This document shows positions 6,723-14,514 of a DNA stretch of 15,192 bases, in pieces (position 1 is the first letter of the stretch; every line of letters starts with the position of its first letter). The stretch lies in the NCBI GenBank assembly GCA_013362835.1, contig JABFVJ010000290.1, positions 1 to 15,192 of the forward strand. The letters are read 5' to 3'. Origin of the DNA: Nonomuraea sp. (GTDB lineage: Bacteria; Actinomycetota; Actinomycetes; Streptosporangiales; Streptosporangiaceae). The notes beneath the pieces were generated by a model that saw only the letters and a list, made by a program, of their open reading frames with translations, was not told the DNA's origin and ran no database searches. A program made the position numbers and the translations under genes.

Positions 6723-6852
6723 CCCAGTCGCCGCAGCTCAGCGCGGACAAGCCCGAATCCCTTATGGCGCTCATAGGTGAAAGGCGGCTGTCCCGTGCGC
6801 CGCCACCCCGGATAGCGTCCGCAATGCCCGATACCTACCCAAGATCGAGTGG
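6723..6852. promoter_or_regulatory. Divergent intergenic region with inverted repeat
   Basis: This 130-bp gap separates the permease (-) and aminotransferase (+) starts. It contains GGCGGC-N10-GCCGCC (6783-6804), a perfect 6-bp dyad that could be an operator, possibly for the LysR protein encoded in the rightward unit. A TAGCGT hexamer at 6813-6818 is a possible -10 for the aminotransferase, but no matching -35 at normal spacing is clear. The control assignment is tentative. Confidence 0.35.
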
Positions 6853-7953
6853 ATGATGGACGAAGAGCTCATTCTGCTGAACCCCGGGCCCGCGTGTACG
6901 TCGAAGCGGGTCAAGGACGCCCTGCTTCGCGGCGACCTGTGCCACCGCGAGCCCGAGTTCACGGAGTTGCTGTTCAGGATCCGTGAGGCGCTGCCCCGGT
7001 GCCTGAACCTCGGCGGCACGCACGAGACGCTGCTGGTCACCGGGTCGGGAACCGCGGCCATGGAGATGGCGGTCATCAGCTCCGTCCGCGAGGGACGTGG
7101 CGTGCTCGTCGTGAACAACGGCGTCTACGGCGACCGGATGATCAAGATCGCCAAGGCGCACGGCATTCCGTTCGACGAGGTCAGGAGCGACTGGACGGTC
7201 CCGGCCGACCCCGAGGCCGTCCGGGCCGCGCTCGCCGGGCGCGACGACGTGGACGCGGTGGTCTGCGTGCACCACGAGACCACGACCGGCCTGATCAACC
7301 CGATCAAGGAGATCGGTGAGGTGGTGGCCGAGCACGGCGCCCTGTTCGTGATCGACGCGATCAGCGGCACCGCGATCGAGGACCAGGACCTGGCCGAGGT
7401 CAAGGTCGACGTCGTCTGCGGCACCGCCAACAAGGGCCTGCACGGGCTGCCCGGCATGTCGTTCATCCTGTGCGGCGAGGCGGCGATCGAGCGCATCCAG
7501 GAGGCGCCCGCGCGCAGCCTCTACCTCAACGCCGCCGGTTACCTCGCGGGGCAGCGGAAGGGCGACGTGCCGTTCACCCCGGCGGTCCAGGTCTGCTACG
7601 CCCTGGACGAGGCGATCAAGGAGTACGAGGAGGCGGGCGGGTTCGCCGCGCGTACCCGGCTGTACCGGGAACGGGCCGCCCTCGTACGCGCCCAGTTCGA
7701 ACGGCTCGGCCTGAAAATCCTGGTTGATGAACAATTCCGATCAAACACCGTAACAATGCTTCATCTACCCGAAAACGTGACTTATACGGCACTTCACGAT
7801 GAGCTCAAAAAGCGGGGCTACGTTGTCTACGCCGGTCAGGGACAACTCTCAGCGGACTTCTTCAGGATCTGCACGATGGGCGAGATCCCCTGGCACCGGC
7901 TCGAACAGCTAGAGGACGCGCTTCGAGACTCGATCGAGGCAGCTAGGGGTTGA
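6853..7953 (+). CDS. Class V PLP aminotransferase, 2-aminoethylphosphonate transaminase (PhnW)-like
   Basis: A 366-residue fold-type I aminotransferase. LLNPGPACTS opens the protein, GSGTAAME (64-71) is the phosphate-binding loop, HHETTTGLINPI (140-151) and VIDA with Asp168 contact the cofactor, and Lys194 in ANKGLHGLPG is the Schiff-base lysine. ARSLYLN (220-226) and Arg338 in FFRIC are further conserved positions. These blocks match the layout of PhnW, which transfers the amino group of 2-aminoethylphosphonate to pyruvate, but alanine-glyoxylate or serine-glyoxylate aminotransferases share the fold, so the substrate is uncertain. No phosphonatase gene (phnX, phnA, phnY) is in view. The start is ATG 6853 or the adjacent ATG 6856; neither has a strong ribosome site. 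LysR follows after 7 nt. Residues ~287-320 are encoded by an anomalous AT-rich stretch. Confidence 0.85.
   Translation: MMDEELILLNPGPACTSKRVKDALLRGDLCHREPEFTELLFRIREALPRCLNLGGTHETLLVTGSGTAAMEMAVISSVREGRGVLVVNNGVYGDRMIKIAKAHGIPFDEVRSDWTVPADPEAVRAALAGRDDVDAVVCVHHETTTGLINPIKEIGEVVAEHGALFVIDAISGTAIEDQDLAEVKVDVVCGTANKGLHGLPGMSFILCGEAAIERIQEAPARSLYLNAAGYLAGQRKGDVPFTPAVQVCYALDEAIKEYEEAGGFAARTRLYRERAALVRAQFERLGLKILVDEQFRSNTVTMLHLPENVTYTALHDELKKRGYVVYAGQGQLSADFFRICTMGEIPWHRLEQLEDALRDSIEAARG
7711..7810. other. AT-rich, atypical-codon patch inside the aminotransferase gene
   Basis: By direct count this 100-bp stretch has 42 G+C, against roughly 70% around it. It is full of codons otherwise rare here (AAA, GTT, GAT, GAA, CAA, CGA, TCA, GTA, ACA, CTT, CAT, CTA, ACT, TAT, GCA), while the frame stays open and the protein remains aminotransferase-like. 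The change begins abruptly after GGCCTG near 7710 and fades by about 7860. Confidence 0.85.
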
Positions 7954-7960
7954 CGACGAC

Positions 7961-8893
7961 ATGCAGCTCAACCTGCACCGGCTCTGGATCTTCATGACGG
8001 TCGTGGAGTGCGGCGGCTTCTCGGCCGCCGCGCAGAAGCTCTACCTCAGCCAGCCGTCCGTGTCACACCAGGTCAGGCAGCTTGAGCAGGCGCTGCGCGC
8101 CACCCTGATCGACCGGAGCGGCGCCCGGATCAGGCTCACCCCCGAGGGCGAGGTGATGCTGGAGTACGCCAAGCGCGTCTTCCTGCTGGCCGACGAGGCC
8201 GTGGCCGCGATCCGGCAGGTCTCGGGGCTGCAGACCGGCAAGCTGGTCGCGGGAGGCACCACCACCGTCGGCACGTACCTCCTGCCGCCGCTGCTGGCCG
8301 CCTTCCGCGACCGTCACCCGGGCATCGAGATCGGCATCCAGGTCGGCAACGGCCAGCAGGTCGAGCGCGGGCTGGTGGACGGCGAGATCGGCGTCGCCGT
8401 GCTGGCCGGGCAGCCGAGCGCCGCGCAGCTCGTCAGCGAGCCGATCCTGGAGGACCGGCTCGTCGTCATCACCCAGCCGGGACACCGGCTCGCCGGCCGC
8501 GCGCCGAAGGGCCGTGCCGAGCCCGCCGACCTCGCGGGGGAGCTCTTCCTCATCCGCGAGCCCGGCTCGTCCACGCGCGAGCTGCAGGAGCAGGCCCTGG
8601 AGACGTGGGGGCTCGAAGAGGCGGGCCGTACCGAGATCTGGGGCCCTGAGACGATCAAGCAGGCGGTCGCCGCGGGGCTCGGCGTCTCGCTGGTGTCGGA
8701 GCACTGCGTCGAGCAGGAGCTCGCCGACGGGCGGCTGGCGGCCCTGGAGGTGCCGCCCGCGCCCAAGCCGCGCCCCATCGTCCTCGCCCACCGCCGTGAC
8801 CGGCTGCTGGGGCCGGCGGAACAGGCGTTCATCGCCATGCTGCGCAACGTGCGCAGCTGGCCGGGGATCAATCGCTTGAGGAGCATCAGTTGA
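7961..8893 (+). CDS. LysR-family transcriptional regulator
   Basis: A 310-residue LysR protein. The N-terminal winged helix has its helix-turn-helix at residues ~19-41 (GFSAAAQKLYLSQPSVSHQV). A linker helix follows, and from ~92 to 295 lies the periplasmic-binding-protein-like effector domain (GKLVAGGTTTVGTYLLPPLLAAF opens it). The effector is unknown; the domain resembles those of CysB/CbbR-type regulators only in general. AGGGG upstream of the ATG has a somewhat long spacing. Unlike most LysR genes it is not divergent from its likely targets but sits inside the co-directional unit, 7 nt after the aminotransferase. Its TGA overlaps the TTG start of the next gene. It probably controls the operon including itself. 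Confidence 0.93.
   Translation: MQLNLHRLWIFMTVVECGGFSAAAQKLYLSQPSVSHQVRQLEQALRATLIDRSGARIRLTPEGEVMLEYAKRVFLLADEAVAAIRQVSGLQTGKLVAGGTTTVGTYLLPPLLAAFRDRHPGIEIGIQVGNGQQVERGLVDGEIGVAVLAGQPSAAQLVSEPILEDRLVVITQPGHRLAGRAPKGRAEPADLAGELFLIREPGSSTRELQEQALETWGLEEAGRTEIWGPETIKQAVAAGLGVSLVSEHCVEQELADGRLAALEVPPAPKPRPIVLAHRRDRLLGPAEQAFIAMLRNVRSWPGINRLRSIS
8878..8883 (+). promoter_or_regulatory. Ribosome binding site fixing the TTG start of the FAD-GcvT gene
   Basis: GAGGAG lies 6 nt before the TTG at 8890, which overlaps the LysR stop as TTGA. The resulting protein begins MTSLPSRAQVVIIGGG, placing the FAD loop at the expected distance from the N-terminus. Confidence 0.75.
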
Positions 8894-10196
8894 CATCCCT
8901 GCCCTCCCGGGCACAAGTCGTGATCATCGGCGGCGGCATCGTGGGCTGCAGCGTCGCCTACCACCTGGCCGAGCTCGGCTGGACCGACGTCGTGGTGCTC
9001 GAACAGGGACAGCTGTCCTGCGGCACCACCTGGCACGCCGCCGGGCTGGTCGGCCAGCTCCGCAGCACCGAGAGCATGACCCGGCTGATCAAGTACAGCA
9101 CCGACCTGTACGCCCGCCTGGAGGCCGAGACCGGCTTCGGCACCGGCTGGAAGCAGTGCGGCAGCGTCAGCGTGGCCCGTACGCCCGAGCGCATGACCCA
9201 GCTCAGGCGCACCGCGGCGAGCGCCAGGAACTACGGCATCCAAGCAGAGGTCGTCACCGCCCGCGAGGCCGGGGAGCTGTGGCCGGTCATGCGCACCGAC
9301 GACCTCGCCGGCGGCGTCTGGCTGCCCGGCGACGGCAAGGCCAACCCCTCCGACCTCACCCAGGCGCTCGCGCGGGGCGCGCAGCGGCGCGGCGTGCAGG
9401 TGATCGAGCGCGTCCGCGTCACCGGCGTCACCGTACGCGAGGGCGCGATCAGGGGCGTGGACACCTCCGAGGGCCACATCGAGACCGAGGTGCTGGTCAA
9501 CTGCGCCGGCCAGTGGGCCAAGGACCTGGGCAGGATGGCCGGCGCGACGATCCCGCTGCACTCGGCCGAGCACTTCTACATCGTGACCGAGCGGATCCCC
9601 GGCGTACGCCCCGACCTGCCCGTGATGCGCGACCCCGACGGCTACGCCTACTTCAAGGAGGAGGTCGGGGGCCTGGTCGTGGGCGGCTTCATGGAGCACG
9701 CGATCCAGCGGGTCCCCGCCCTGGAAACGGGGCCGGGGTGCGGATGTTCTACAACGGCCCCGAGAGCCTCACCCCGGCCGGCCACTACGCCATCGAGGCC
9801 ATGCGCATCGAGAAGGGCTACCGCGCCTGGGGCCGCGAGCTCGGCCCCGACGTCACCCCGGCCGCCGCCGGACTGCGTTTCGCGTGCAGGAAGAGCGGCG
9901 GCTACCGGGGAGCGCGACACGCGCTGGAAACCCCGTCGCGCAGGGTAGTCTCGATCGTGCTGGACGACCCCGCCGCTCACCTGTGGGGCGGGGAGTCCCT
10001 GCTGGCCGACGGCGTCCCGGTGGGCTACGTCACCTCGGCCGCCCACAGCCCCACGCTCGGCAGGTCCGTGGCGCTCGGGTTCGTCGCCGACGCCGCCCTG
10101 GAGAAGGTGGAGGTGGACGTGGCCGGCGACCTGTACTCTGCCCAGATCAGCCTCAAGGCGCCCTACGATCCCACGTCCGCGAGAGTGAAGTCATGA
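8890..10196 (+). pseudogene. Damaged FAD-dependent dimethylglycine/sarcosine dehydrogenase-type oxidoreductase (FAD domain plus GcvT-like remnant)
   Basis: Intact relatives are about 800 residues: an FAD (DAO-fold) dehydrogenase domain and a folate-binding GcvT domain that captures the methyl carbon as methylene-THF. Here the FAD part reads well from GGGIVG (residues 14-19), including His49 in TTWHAAG, which in rat dimethylglycine dehydrogenase carries covalent FAD. After VVGGF (267) the text jumps to MEHAIQRVPALETG, skipping about 40 residues. The frame is then lost in a GGGGCCGGGG run (9729-9738) and continues in another frame with VRMFYNGPESLTP. That joins directly to AGHYAIEAMRIEKGYRAWG, which belongs near the end of the GcvT domain, so about 350 residues are missing. 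The tail ends at TGA 10194-10196. The folate-binding core is absent, so normal function is unlikely. Confidence 0.8.
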
Positions 10197-11047
10197 GCAG
10201 CCACGCCGAGCACATCCTGACCCTGTCCTGCCCCGACCGCCCCGGCGTGGTGGCCGCCGTCTCCGGCCTCCTGGCCGGCCACGGATGCAACATCATCGAG
10301 AGCCAGCAGTTCGGCGACCGGGCGAGCCAGCGCTTCTTCATGCGCGTGCAGTTCGCCGGCCCCCTCGGCGAGGACGACCTCAACGCCGCCTTCGCCGCCC
10401 TCGCCTCCGACTTCGCGATGGAGTTCAGGCTGCGCGACGTGGCCAGGAAGCCGCGCGTGCTGATCATGGTCAGCAAGTTCGACCACTGCCTCAACGACCT
10501 GCTCTACCGGGTCAGGTCGAAGACCCTCGACATCGAGATCGCCGCCGTCGTCTCCAACCACCCCGACCTGCGCCCGCTCACCCAGTCGTACGGGATCGAC
10601 TACCACCACCTGCCGATCACCCCGGAGACCAAGCCGAGGCAGGAGGCCGAGGTGCTGGCGCTGGTCGACCACTACGAGGTCGACCTGGTGGTGCTGGCCC
10701 GCTACATGCAGGTGCTGTCGGAAGACCTGTGCGCCAAGCTCGCCGGGCGGGCCATCAACATCCACCACTCCTTCCTGCCGTCGTTCAAGGGCGCCAAGCC
10801 CTACCACCAGGCCCACAACCGCGGCGTGAAGCTCATCGGCGCGACCGCCCACTACGTCACGTCCGACCTGGACGAGGGCCCGATCATCGAGCAGGAGGTC
10901 GCCCGGGTCAACCACAGCCACTCGCCAGAAGACCTCGTGCGCATCGGCCGCGACGTGGAGTGCGTCGCCCTGGCCAGGGCGGTCAGGTGGCACGCCGAGC
11001 AGCGCGTGCTCCTCGACGGCCACAAGACGGTCGTCTTCCCCCGCTGA
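10193..11047 (+). CDS. purU: Formyltetrahydrofolate deformylase
   Basis: A 284-residue protein of normal PurU length. Residues ~6-85 are an ACT domain (LTLSCPDRPGVVAAVSGLL) and ~88-284 a formyltransferase-fold hydrolase domain. The catalytic set is visible: Asn189 and His191 in INIHHSFLPSFKG, and Asp227 in SDLDEGPII, equivalent to the Asn-His-Asp triad of PurN. It hydrolyses 10-formyl-THF to THF and formate in the cytosol. The ATG overlaps the stop of the damaged FAD-GcvT gene (ATGA, 10193-10196), indicating translational coupling. Co-transcription with a folate-linked demethylase makes sense, because it would return THF and vent excess one-carbon units as formate. The gene looks fully intact although its partner is broken. 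The VOC gene converges on it with 3 bp between stops. Confidence 0.95.
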   Translation: MSSHAEHILTLSCPDRPGVVAAVSGLLAGHGCNIIESQQFGDRASQRFFMRVQFAGPLGEDDLNAAFAALASDFAMEFRLRDVARKPRVLIMVSKFDHCLNDLLYRVRSKTLDIEIAAVVSNHPDLRPLTQSYGIDYHHLPITPETKPRQEAEVLALVDHYEVDLVVLARYMQVLSEDLCAKLAGRAINIHHSFLPSFKGAKPYHQAHNRGVKLIGATAHYVTSDLDEGPIIEQEVARVNHSHSPEDLVRIGRDVECVALARAVRWHAEQRVLLDGHKTVVFPR

Positions 11048-11050
11048 TCG

Positions 11051-11401
11051 TCAGGGGCGATAGGTGCCGAAATACCAGGAGTTGCCCTCCGGGTCCTCGC
11101 AGGCGTACTCGCGCGACCCGTACGGCTGGTCGGTCAGCTCCATGGTGATCGCGGCCCCCGCCGCCCTGACCCGATCGTGGTGGGCGTCGATGTCGTCGAC
11201 CGCGATGTAGATCCCGGGGCCGCCCGGCCGTCCCCGGCCGATCATGATCATGTCGTCCTCGACGAGCAGCTCGGCGTGGTTGACGACCCCCGCGTCGTCC
11301 TTCGACGTCTCGTGCACCCCGAACCCGAACGCCCGGGTCAGGAAGTCGAGCGCCGCCTGCGGGTCCTCGTAGCGGGCCAGTGCGTAGACAGTGCGTTTCA
11401 T
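11051..11401 (-). CDS. VOC (glyoxalase/bleomycin-resistance) superfamily protein
   Basis: A 116-residue protein, the usual length for a single VOC unit that works as a dimer. The two beta-alpha-beta-beta-beta halves are visible: VYALARYEDPQAALDFLTRAFGFGVHE and AELLVEDDMIMIGR, then GIYIAVDDIDAHHDRVRAAGA and SREYACEDPEGNSWYFGTY, with the typical C-terminal glutamate in DPEGN. Members may be metal enzymes or binding proteins, and the ligand is unknown. It starts 4 nt after the AraC regulator's stop with only a weak ribosome site, so it is almost certainly co-transcribed and translationally coupled. An AraC-VOC pairing suggests a sensor and its detoxifying target. Confidence 0.9.
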   Translation of the reverse strand: MKRTVYALARYEDPQAALDFLTRAFGFGVHETSKDDAGVVNHAELLVEDDMIMIGRGRPGGPGIYIAVDDIDAHHDRVRAAGAAITMELTDQPYGSREYACEDPEGNSWYFGTYRP

Positions 11402-11405
11402 GGGT

Positions 11406-12197
11406 TCAGGATGGCGGACGGGAGGCGGCGGGTCTTGGACATATCTGACCGGGCGTGGTGCCGCCGAGCACCCGGAACTCGCGGTTCATGTGAGCCTGGT
11501 CGTAGAAGCCGCACTCGGCCGCCACCGCCGCGATCGGCCTGCCCGAACGCAGCAGCCGCGAAGCCCGGCCGAACCTGATCACCCGGGCCGCCGTCTTCGG
11601 CGCCAGCCCGATCTGGTCCTGGAAGCGGGCCACGAGATGGCGGTGACTCCAGCCCAGCGACTCGGCCAGCGAGAACACGCCCGCGCGCCCGCCGGACTCC
11701 AGCAGCCGCGCCCACGCCCACGGCAGCTCGGGCCCCACCTCGGGCCCGGCGAGGATGCGCTCGGCCAGCAGCCGGTCGGTCAGCGCCAGCCGCGCCCGCC
11801 ACGACGACGTCTCGGCGAGCCTGCCCAGCACCATGTCGCCCCACGACCCGAGCAGCGCCTCCACGGGCACGGCCAGGTTCGTGAGCCGCCGCATCGGCAC
11901 CCCGTAGAGCCGTCGCGCCCCGAACGGCGTGAGAATCACCTCCACGCCCTCGCACGGCCCCGACACCCGGGTCACCGCGAACCGGTCGGAGAGCCCGCCC
12001 GCGAACGCCGTGACCTGCTCCCCGTACGCCTCCATCGGCCCGCCCACCGCCAGGATGAGCACCGCCCCCGGCAGCGCCGCCTCCGCCCGCGTGACCGGCT
12101 CCGGATAATGCTCCCGGTACGCGCACAACCGCGTCACGTACGGCCGCAGAGCAGGGCTGGGGGCGGCCTCCACCATGGCCGGCCCCAGCGTGCTCAT
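11406..12197 (-). CDS. AraC-family transcriptional regulator
   Basis: A 263-residue regulator. The C-terminal AraC DNA-binding domain has both helix-turn-helix units: FSLAESLGWSHRHLVARF (~175-192) and IAAVAAECGFYDQAHMNREF (~222-241), followed by the usual GTTPGQ. The N-terminal ~130 residues are a beta-rich sensing domain of the type common in actinobacterial AraC proteins (ALRPYVTRLCAYREH, ILTPFGARRLYGVPMRRLTNLAVPVE). The ATG at 12197 has no ribosome site; a TAGTGT hexamer ends 7 nt upstream, so a leaderless transcript is possible. The start lies 10 nt past the stop of the peptidase gene on the same strand, so read-through is also possible. Downstream it is coupled to the VOC gene, its likely target. 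Confidence 0.92.
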   Translation of the reverse strand: MSTLGPAMVEAAPSPALRPYVTRLCAYREHYPEPVTRAEAALPGAVLILAVGGPMEAYGEQVTAFAGGLSDRFAVTRVSGPCEGVEVILTPFGARRLYGVPMRRLTNLAVPVEALLGSWGDMVLGRLAETSSWRARLALTDRLLAERILAGPEVGPELPWAWARLLESGGRAGVFSLAESLGWSHRHLVARFQDQIGLAPKTAARVIRFGRASRLLRSGRPIAAVAAECGFYDQAHMNREFRVLGGTTPGQICPRPAASRPPS

Positions 12198-12204
12198 GCC
12201 ACCG

Positions 12205-12210
12205 ACACTA
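12205..12210 (-). promoter_or_regulatory. Possible -10 box of the AraC gene
   Basis: TAGTGT on the minus strand ends 7 nt before the AraC ATG and includes the TAG stop codon of the peptidase gene. The seven bases that follow, CGGTGGC, are the same as after the -10 of the SDR gene at 4171-4177. No good -35 is visible. Confidence 0.3.
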
Positions 12211-14265
12211 CAGACCGGTGTGCTCGGCGAGGAAGGTCAGCGTGTCGGCCGACAGGTCGACCGTCCTGCTCACCGAGCGGGCGCCGTGGCCCACCTCGGC
12301 CTCGTTGCGCAGCAGCACCGGCCGGTCGGCCGTCGAGGCGTGCTGCAGGGCCGCGCACATCTTCCACGCGTGCAGCGGATGCACCCGCGTGTCGGACTGG
12401 AAGACGGTGAACAGCGTCGCCGGATAGGCCACCGAGTCGTTGACGTGGTGGTAGGGGGAGTAGCCGGCGAGCCAGCCGAACTGCTCGGGGTCGTCGGCGC
12501 TGCCGTACTCGACGTTCCAGGTGGCGCCGAGGCCGAACTTCTCGTACCTGATCATGTCGAGCAGGGGGGCCGAGCAGACGACGGCCGCGTACAGGTCGGG
12601 GCGCTGCGTCAGCGCCGCGCCCACGAGCAGGCCGCCGTTGGAGCCGCCCGAGATGCCGAGCCGCTCCCGCGTGGTGACGCCGGTCTCGATGAGGTGCTCG
12701 GCCGCGGCGTGGAAGTCGTCGAACACGTTCTGCTTGTGGGCCAGCATGCCGGCGCGGTGCCAGTCCTCGCCCTCCTCGCCGCCGCCGCGCAGGTTGGCGA
12801 TCGCGTAGACGCCGCCCGCCTCCACCCAGGCCAGGATCGTGGCCGAGTAGCCGGGGGTCATCGACAGGCCGAAGCCGCCGTAGCCGTACAGGATGGTGGG
12901 CCTCGGGCCGGGCGTGTCGTCGGCGGGAGAGATGATCAGCATGCGGACGTCGGTGCCGTCCTTCGACCGGTAGACCACCTGCGACGTGCGGACCGGCGGC
13001 ACCTCGACCGCGCCCGGGGAGGCGGCCCACAGCGTGGTCTCGCCCGTGCGCGCGTCGTAGCGCTGGATCGTCGGCGGGGTGGTGTTGTCGGTGTAGCCGA
13101 ACCACGCCTCGTGGCCGCCCTCGGGCCGCTCGGAGATGCCGCCGATCGTGCCGAGGCCGGGCGTCGGCACCTCGCCGACGCGCTCGCCGGTCGCCAGGTC
13201 GTGCACGGTGATCTCGCTGATCGCGTGGCGGGTCCAGCCCGCCAGCAGCACCGGGCGGTCCAGGTCGTCGAGGATCGCGAAGTCCGTCAGGACGGCCTCC
13301 GGGTCCTCGGGGATCAGGTCGCGCCAGGTGTCGTAGCCGGGCTCGGCCGGGTCGGTCACGCACAGCCGGCCGCGCGACGCGTCGCGGTCGGTGTGCACGT
13401 AGAGCCTGCCGTCGCGGCCGAACACCAGGGCCGTCTGCGCGTCGACGCCCTCCTGCACGACCTTCAGCTCCGGGTCGTCCGCCGGCGAGCTCGTCAGGTC
13501 GGCCAGCCACAGGTCGTTGCGGGGGGCCGTGCCCTCGTGCGCCGAGACCTGGAGCCAGTGCCCGTCGCGCGACACCGACACGCCGTAGTAGTTGGTCATC
13601 TTCAGCCCCTGGCCGAAGACCATCACGTCGTCCTCGGTCGAGGTGCCGACGCGGTGCAGGTAGACGCGGCGGTGGAACTGCGCCTCGTTCTCCGGCACCT
13701 CCGTCCTCGGCAGCCTGCGCACGTAGTAGTACGCCTCGCCGCCGGGCAGCCAGGCGACGGGGGAGTAGCGGCAGCGGTCGATCGGGCCCTCGACCCGCAG
13801 GCCGGTGGTGACGTCGATGACGTAGAGGATCGACTCCTCGTCGCCGCCCACCGAGATCTGGTAGGCCAGCAGCCGCCCTTCCTTGTCGGGCTGCACGGCG
13901 TCGAGCGTGGTCAGGCCGGACGGGTCGATCTCCATCGGGTCGATCAGCGCCCGCTCGGTGCCGTCGGGCTCGACGACGTAGTAGACCGCGTGCTCCTGGT
14001 CGGGCGTGCGGCGGCTGAAGAAGTGGCGCCCGCCGCGCCAGACCGGGGCGCCGACCGAGCCCGACCGCAGCAGCTCGGCGATGCGGTCCTTGAAGCGCTG
14101 CGGGCCGCGCCGGGCGTTGAACAGCTCGGCCTGCGCGAGCAGCCATTCCTTGGTGGCCGGGCTGTCAGGGTCCTCCAGCCACCGGTACGGGTCGGATACG
14201 GGTGTTCCGTGCAGGATGTCGACGACGTCTTCGCGGCGTGCCGTCGGATAAGGCTCTCGCGTCAT
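12208..14265 (-). CDS. Prolyl oligopeptidase family serine peptidase (S9A)
   Basis: A 685-residue protein, close to the ~700 of prolyl oligopeptidases, with no signal peptide and so cytosolic. It begins with the family hallmark DPYRWLED (residues 25-32). A seven-bladed propeller follows to ~400, and the alpha/beta-hydrolase domain completes it. The catalytic triad reads Ser542 in GISGGSNGG, Asp625 in SDTRVHPLH and His660 in EVGHG. Arg627, next to the Asp, matches the substrate-binding arginine of the porcine enzyme. GYGGFG and [13 protein letters not shown] are further S9A signatures. It should cleave short proline-containing peptides. The ATG at 14265 has AGGG 8 nt upstream; the frame stays open upstream, but that part does not look like S9A. 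A promoter is readable ~90 nt upstream. Confidence 0.93.
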   Translation of the reverse strand: MTREPYPTARREDVVDILHGTPVSDPYRWLEDPDSPATKEWLLAQAELFNARRGPQRFKDRIAELLRSGSVGAPVWRGGRHFFSRRTPDQEHAVYYVVEPDGTERALIDPMEIDPSGLTTLDAVQPDKEGRLLAYQISVGGDEESILYVIDVTTGLRVEGPIDRCRYSPVAWLPGGEAYYYVRRLPRTEVPENEAQFHRRVYLHRVGTSTEDDVMVFGQGLKMTNYYGVSVSRDGHWLQVSAHEGTAPRNDLWLADLTSSPADDPELKVVQEGVDAQTALVFGRDGRLYVHTDRDASRGRLCVTDPAEPGYDTWRDLIPEDPEAVLTDFAILDDLDRPVLLAGWTRHAISEITVHDLATGERVGEVPTPGLGTIGGISERPEGGHEAWFGYTDNTTPPTIQRYDARTGETTLWAASPGAVEVPPVRTSQVVYRSKDGTDVRMLIISPADDTPGPRPTILYGYGGFGLSMTPGYSATILAWVEAGGVYAIANLRGGGEEGEDWHRAGMLAHKQNVFDDFHAAAEHLIETGVTTRERLGISGGSNGGLLVGAALTQRPDLYAAVVCSAPLLDMIRYEKFGLGATWNVEYGSADDPEQFGWLAGYSPYHHVNDSVAYPATLFTVFQSDTRVHPLHAWKMCAALQHASTADRPVLLRNEAEVGHGARSVSRTVDLSADTLTFLAEHTGL

Positions 14266-14358
14266 GCCAGGAACCCTACTGCGAACCTGGGGGCGTAAAG
14301 CGCTGGTGAAGCGGGCATAAAACGTACCGTGCGTCCCTCTGGTCAGCTCGGCTTGAAG

Positions 14359-14387
14359 ATTATGGGGTGGCGGGGACGCTCCGGCAA
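14359..14387 (-). promoter_or_regulatory. Promoter of the prolyl oligopeptidase gene
   Basis: On the minus strand, TTGCCG (14387-14382) and CATAAT (14364-14359) are separated by 17 bp. They match the vegetative consensus at four and five of six positions. The predicted start near 14352 gives an ~87-nt leader to the ATG at 14265. Confidence 0.6.
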
Positions 14388-14420
14388 ACGCCACACTTGG
14401 TGACAGGACGGTGCCGTGGT

Positions 14421-14450
14421 GACCATCCGCTGGGCCGTCCGGCGGAGGTC
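14421..14450 (+). other. Strong hairpin in the HNH leader region (H1)
   Basis: GACC-(A)-TCCGCTGG pairs with CCGGCGGAGGTC around a 5-nt loop (GCCGT), giving about 12 base pairs with one bulged A and one G-U pair. It lies upstream of the peptidase promoter, so it is not part of that leader; on the plus strand it would fall in the 5' leader of the HNH gene. Confidence 0.55.
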
Positions 14451-14470
14451 CATGTGACGGAAGCAACAGT

Positions 14471-14484
14471 GCCCCAGGAGGGGC
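14471..14484 (+). other. Short hairpin in the HNH leader region (H2)
   Basis: GCCCC-AGGA-GGGGC forms a five-pair GC stem with a tetraloop, between H1 and the 22-bp palindrome. Confidence 0.45.
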
Positions 14485-14492
14485 CGACAGGC

Positions 14493-14514
14493 GGGACATG
14501 CCGCGGCATGTCCC
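14493..14514. promoter_or_regulatory. Perfect 22-bp palindrome upstream of the HNH gene
   Basis: GGGACATGCCG is followed at once by its exact reverse complement, ending 31 bp before the HNH start codon. As DNA it could be the operator of a dimeric repressor. As RNA it would fold into a stable hairpin followed by CCTTTG, a weak terminator- or attenuator-like ending. The sequence alone does not decide between these. Confidence 0.7.

Noticed and set aside
6755..6790. Pho box upstream of the phosphate permease
   Set aside because: A single TTCACC occurs on the minus strand, but there is no second repeat at the spacing expected for PhoP sites.
12175..14298. Long open frame (about 700 codons) on the plus strand opposite the peptidase gene
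   Set aside because: Its product is a low-complexity R/G/A/V/D/H-rich text with no fold signature, as expected from the antisense of a high-GC gene. The minus strand encodes a complete S9A peptidase with all catalytic residues.
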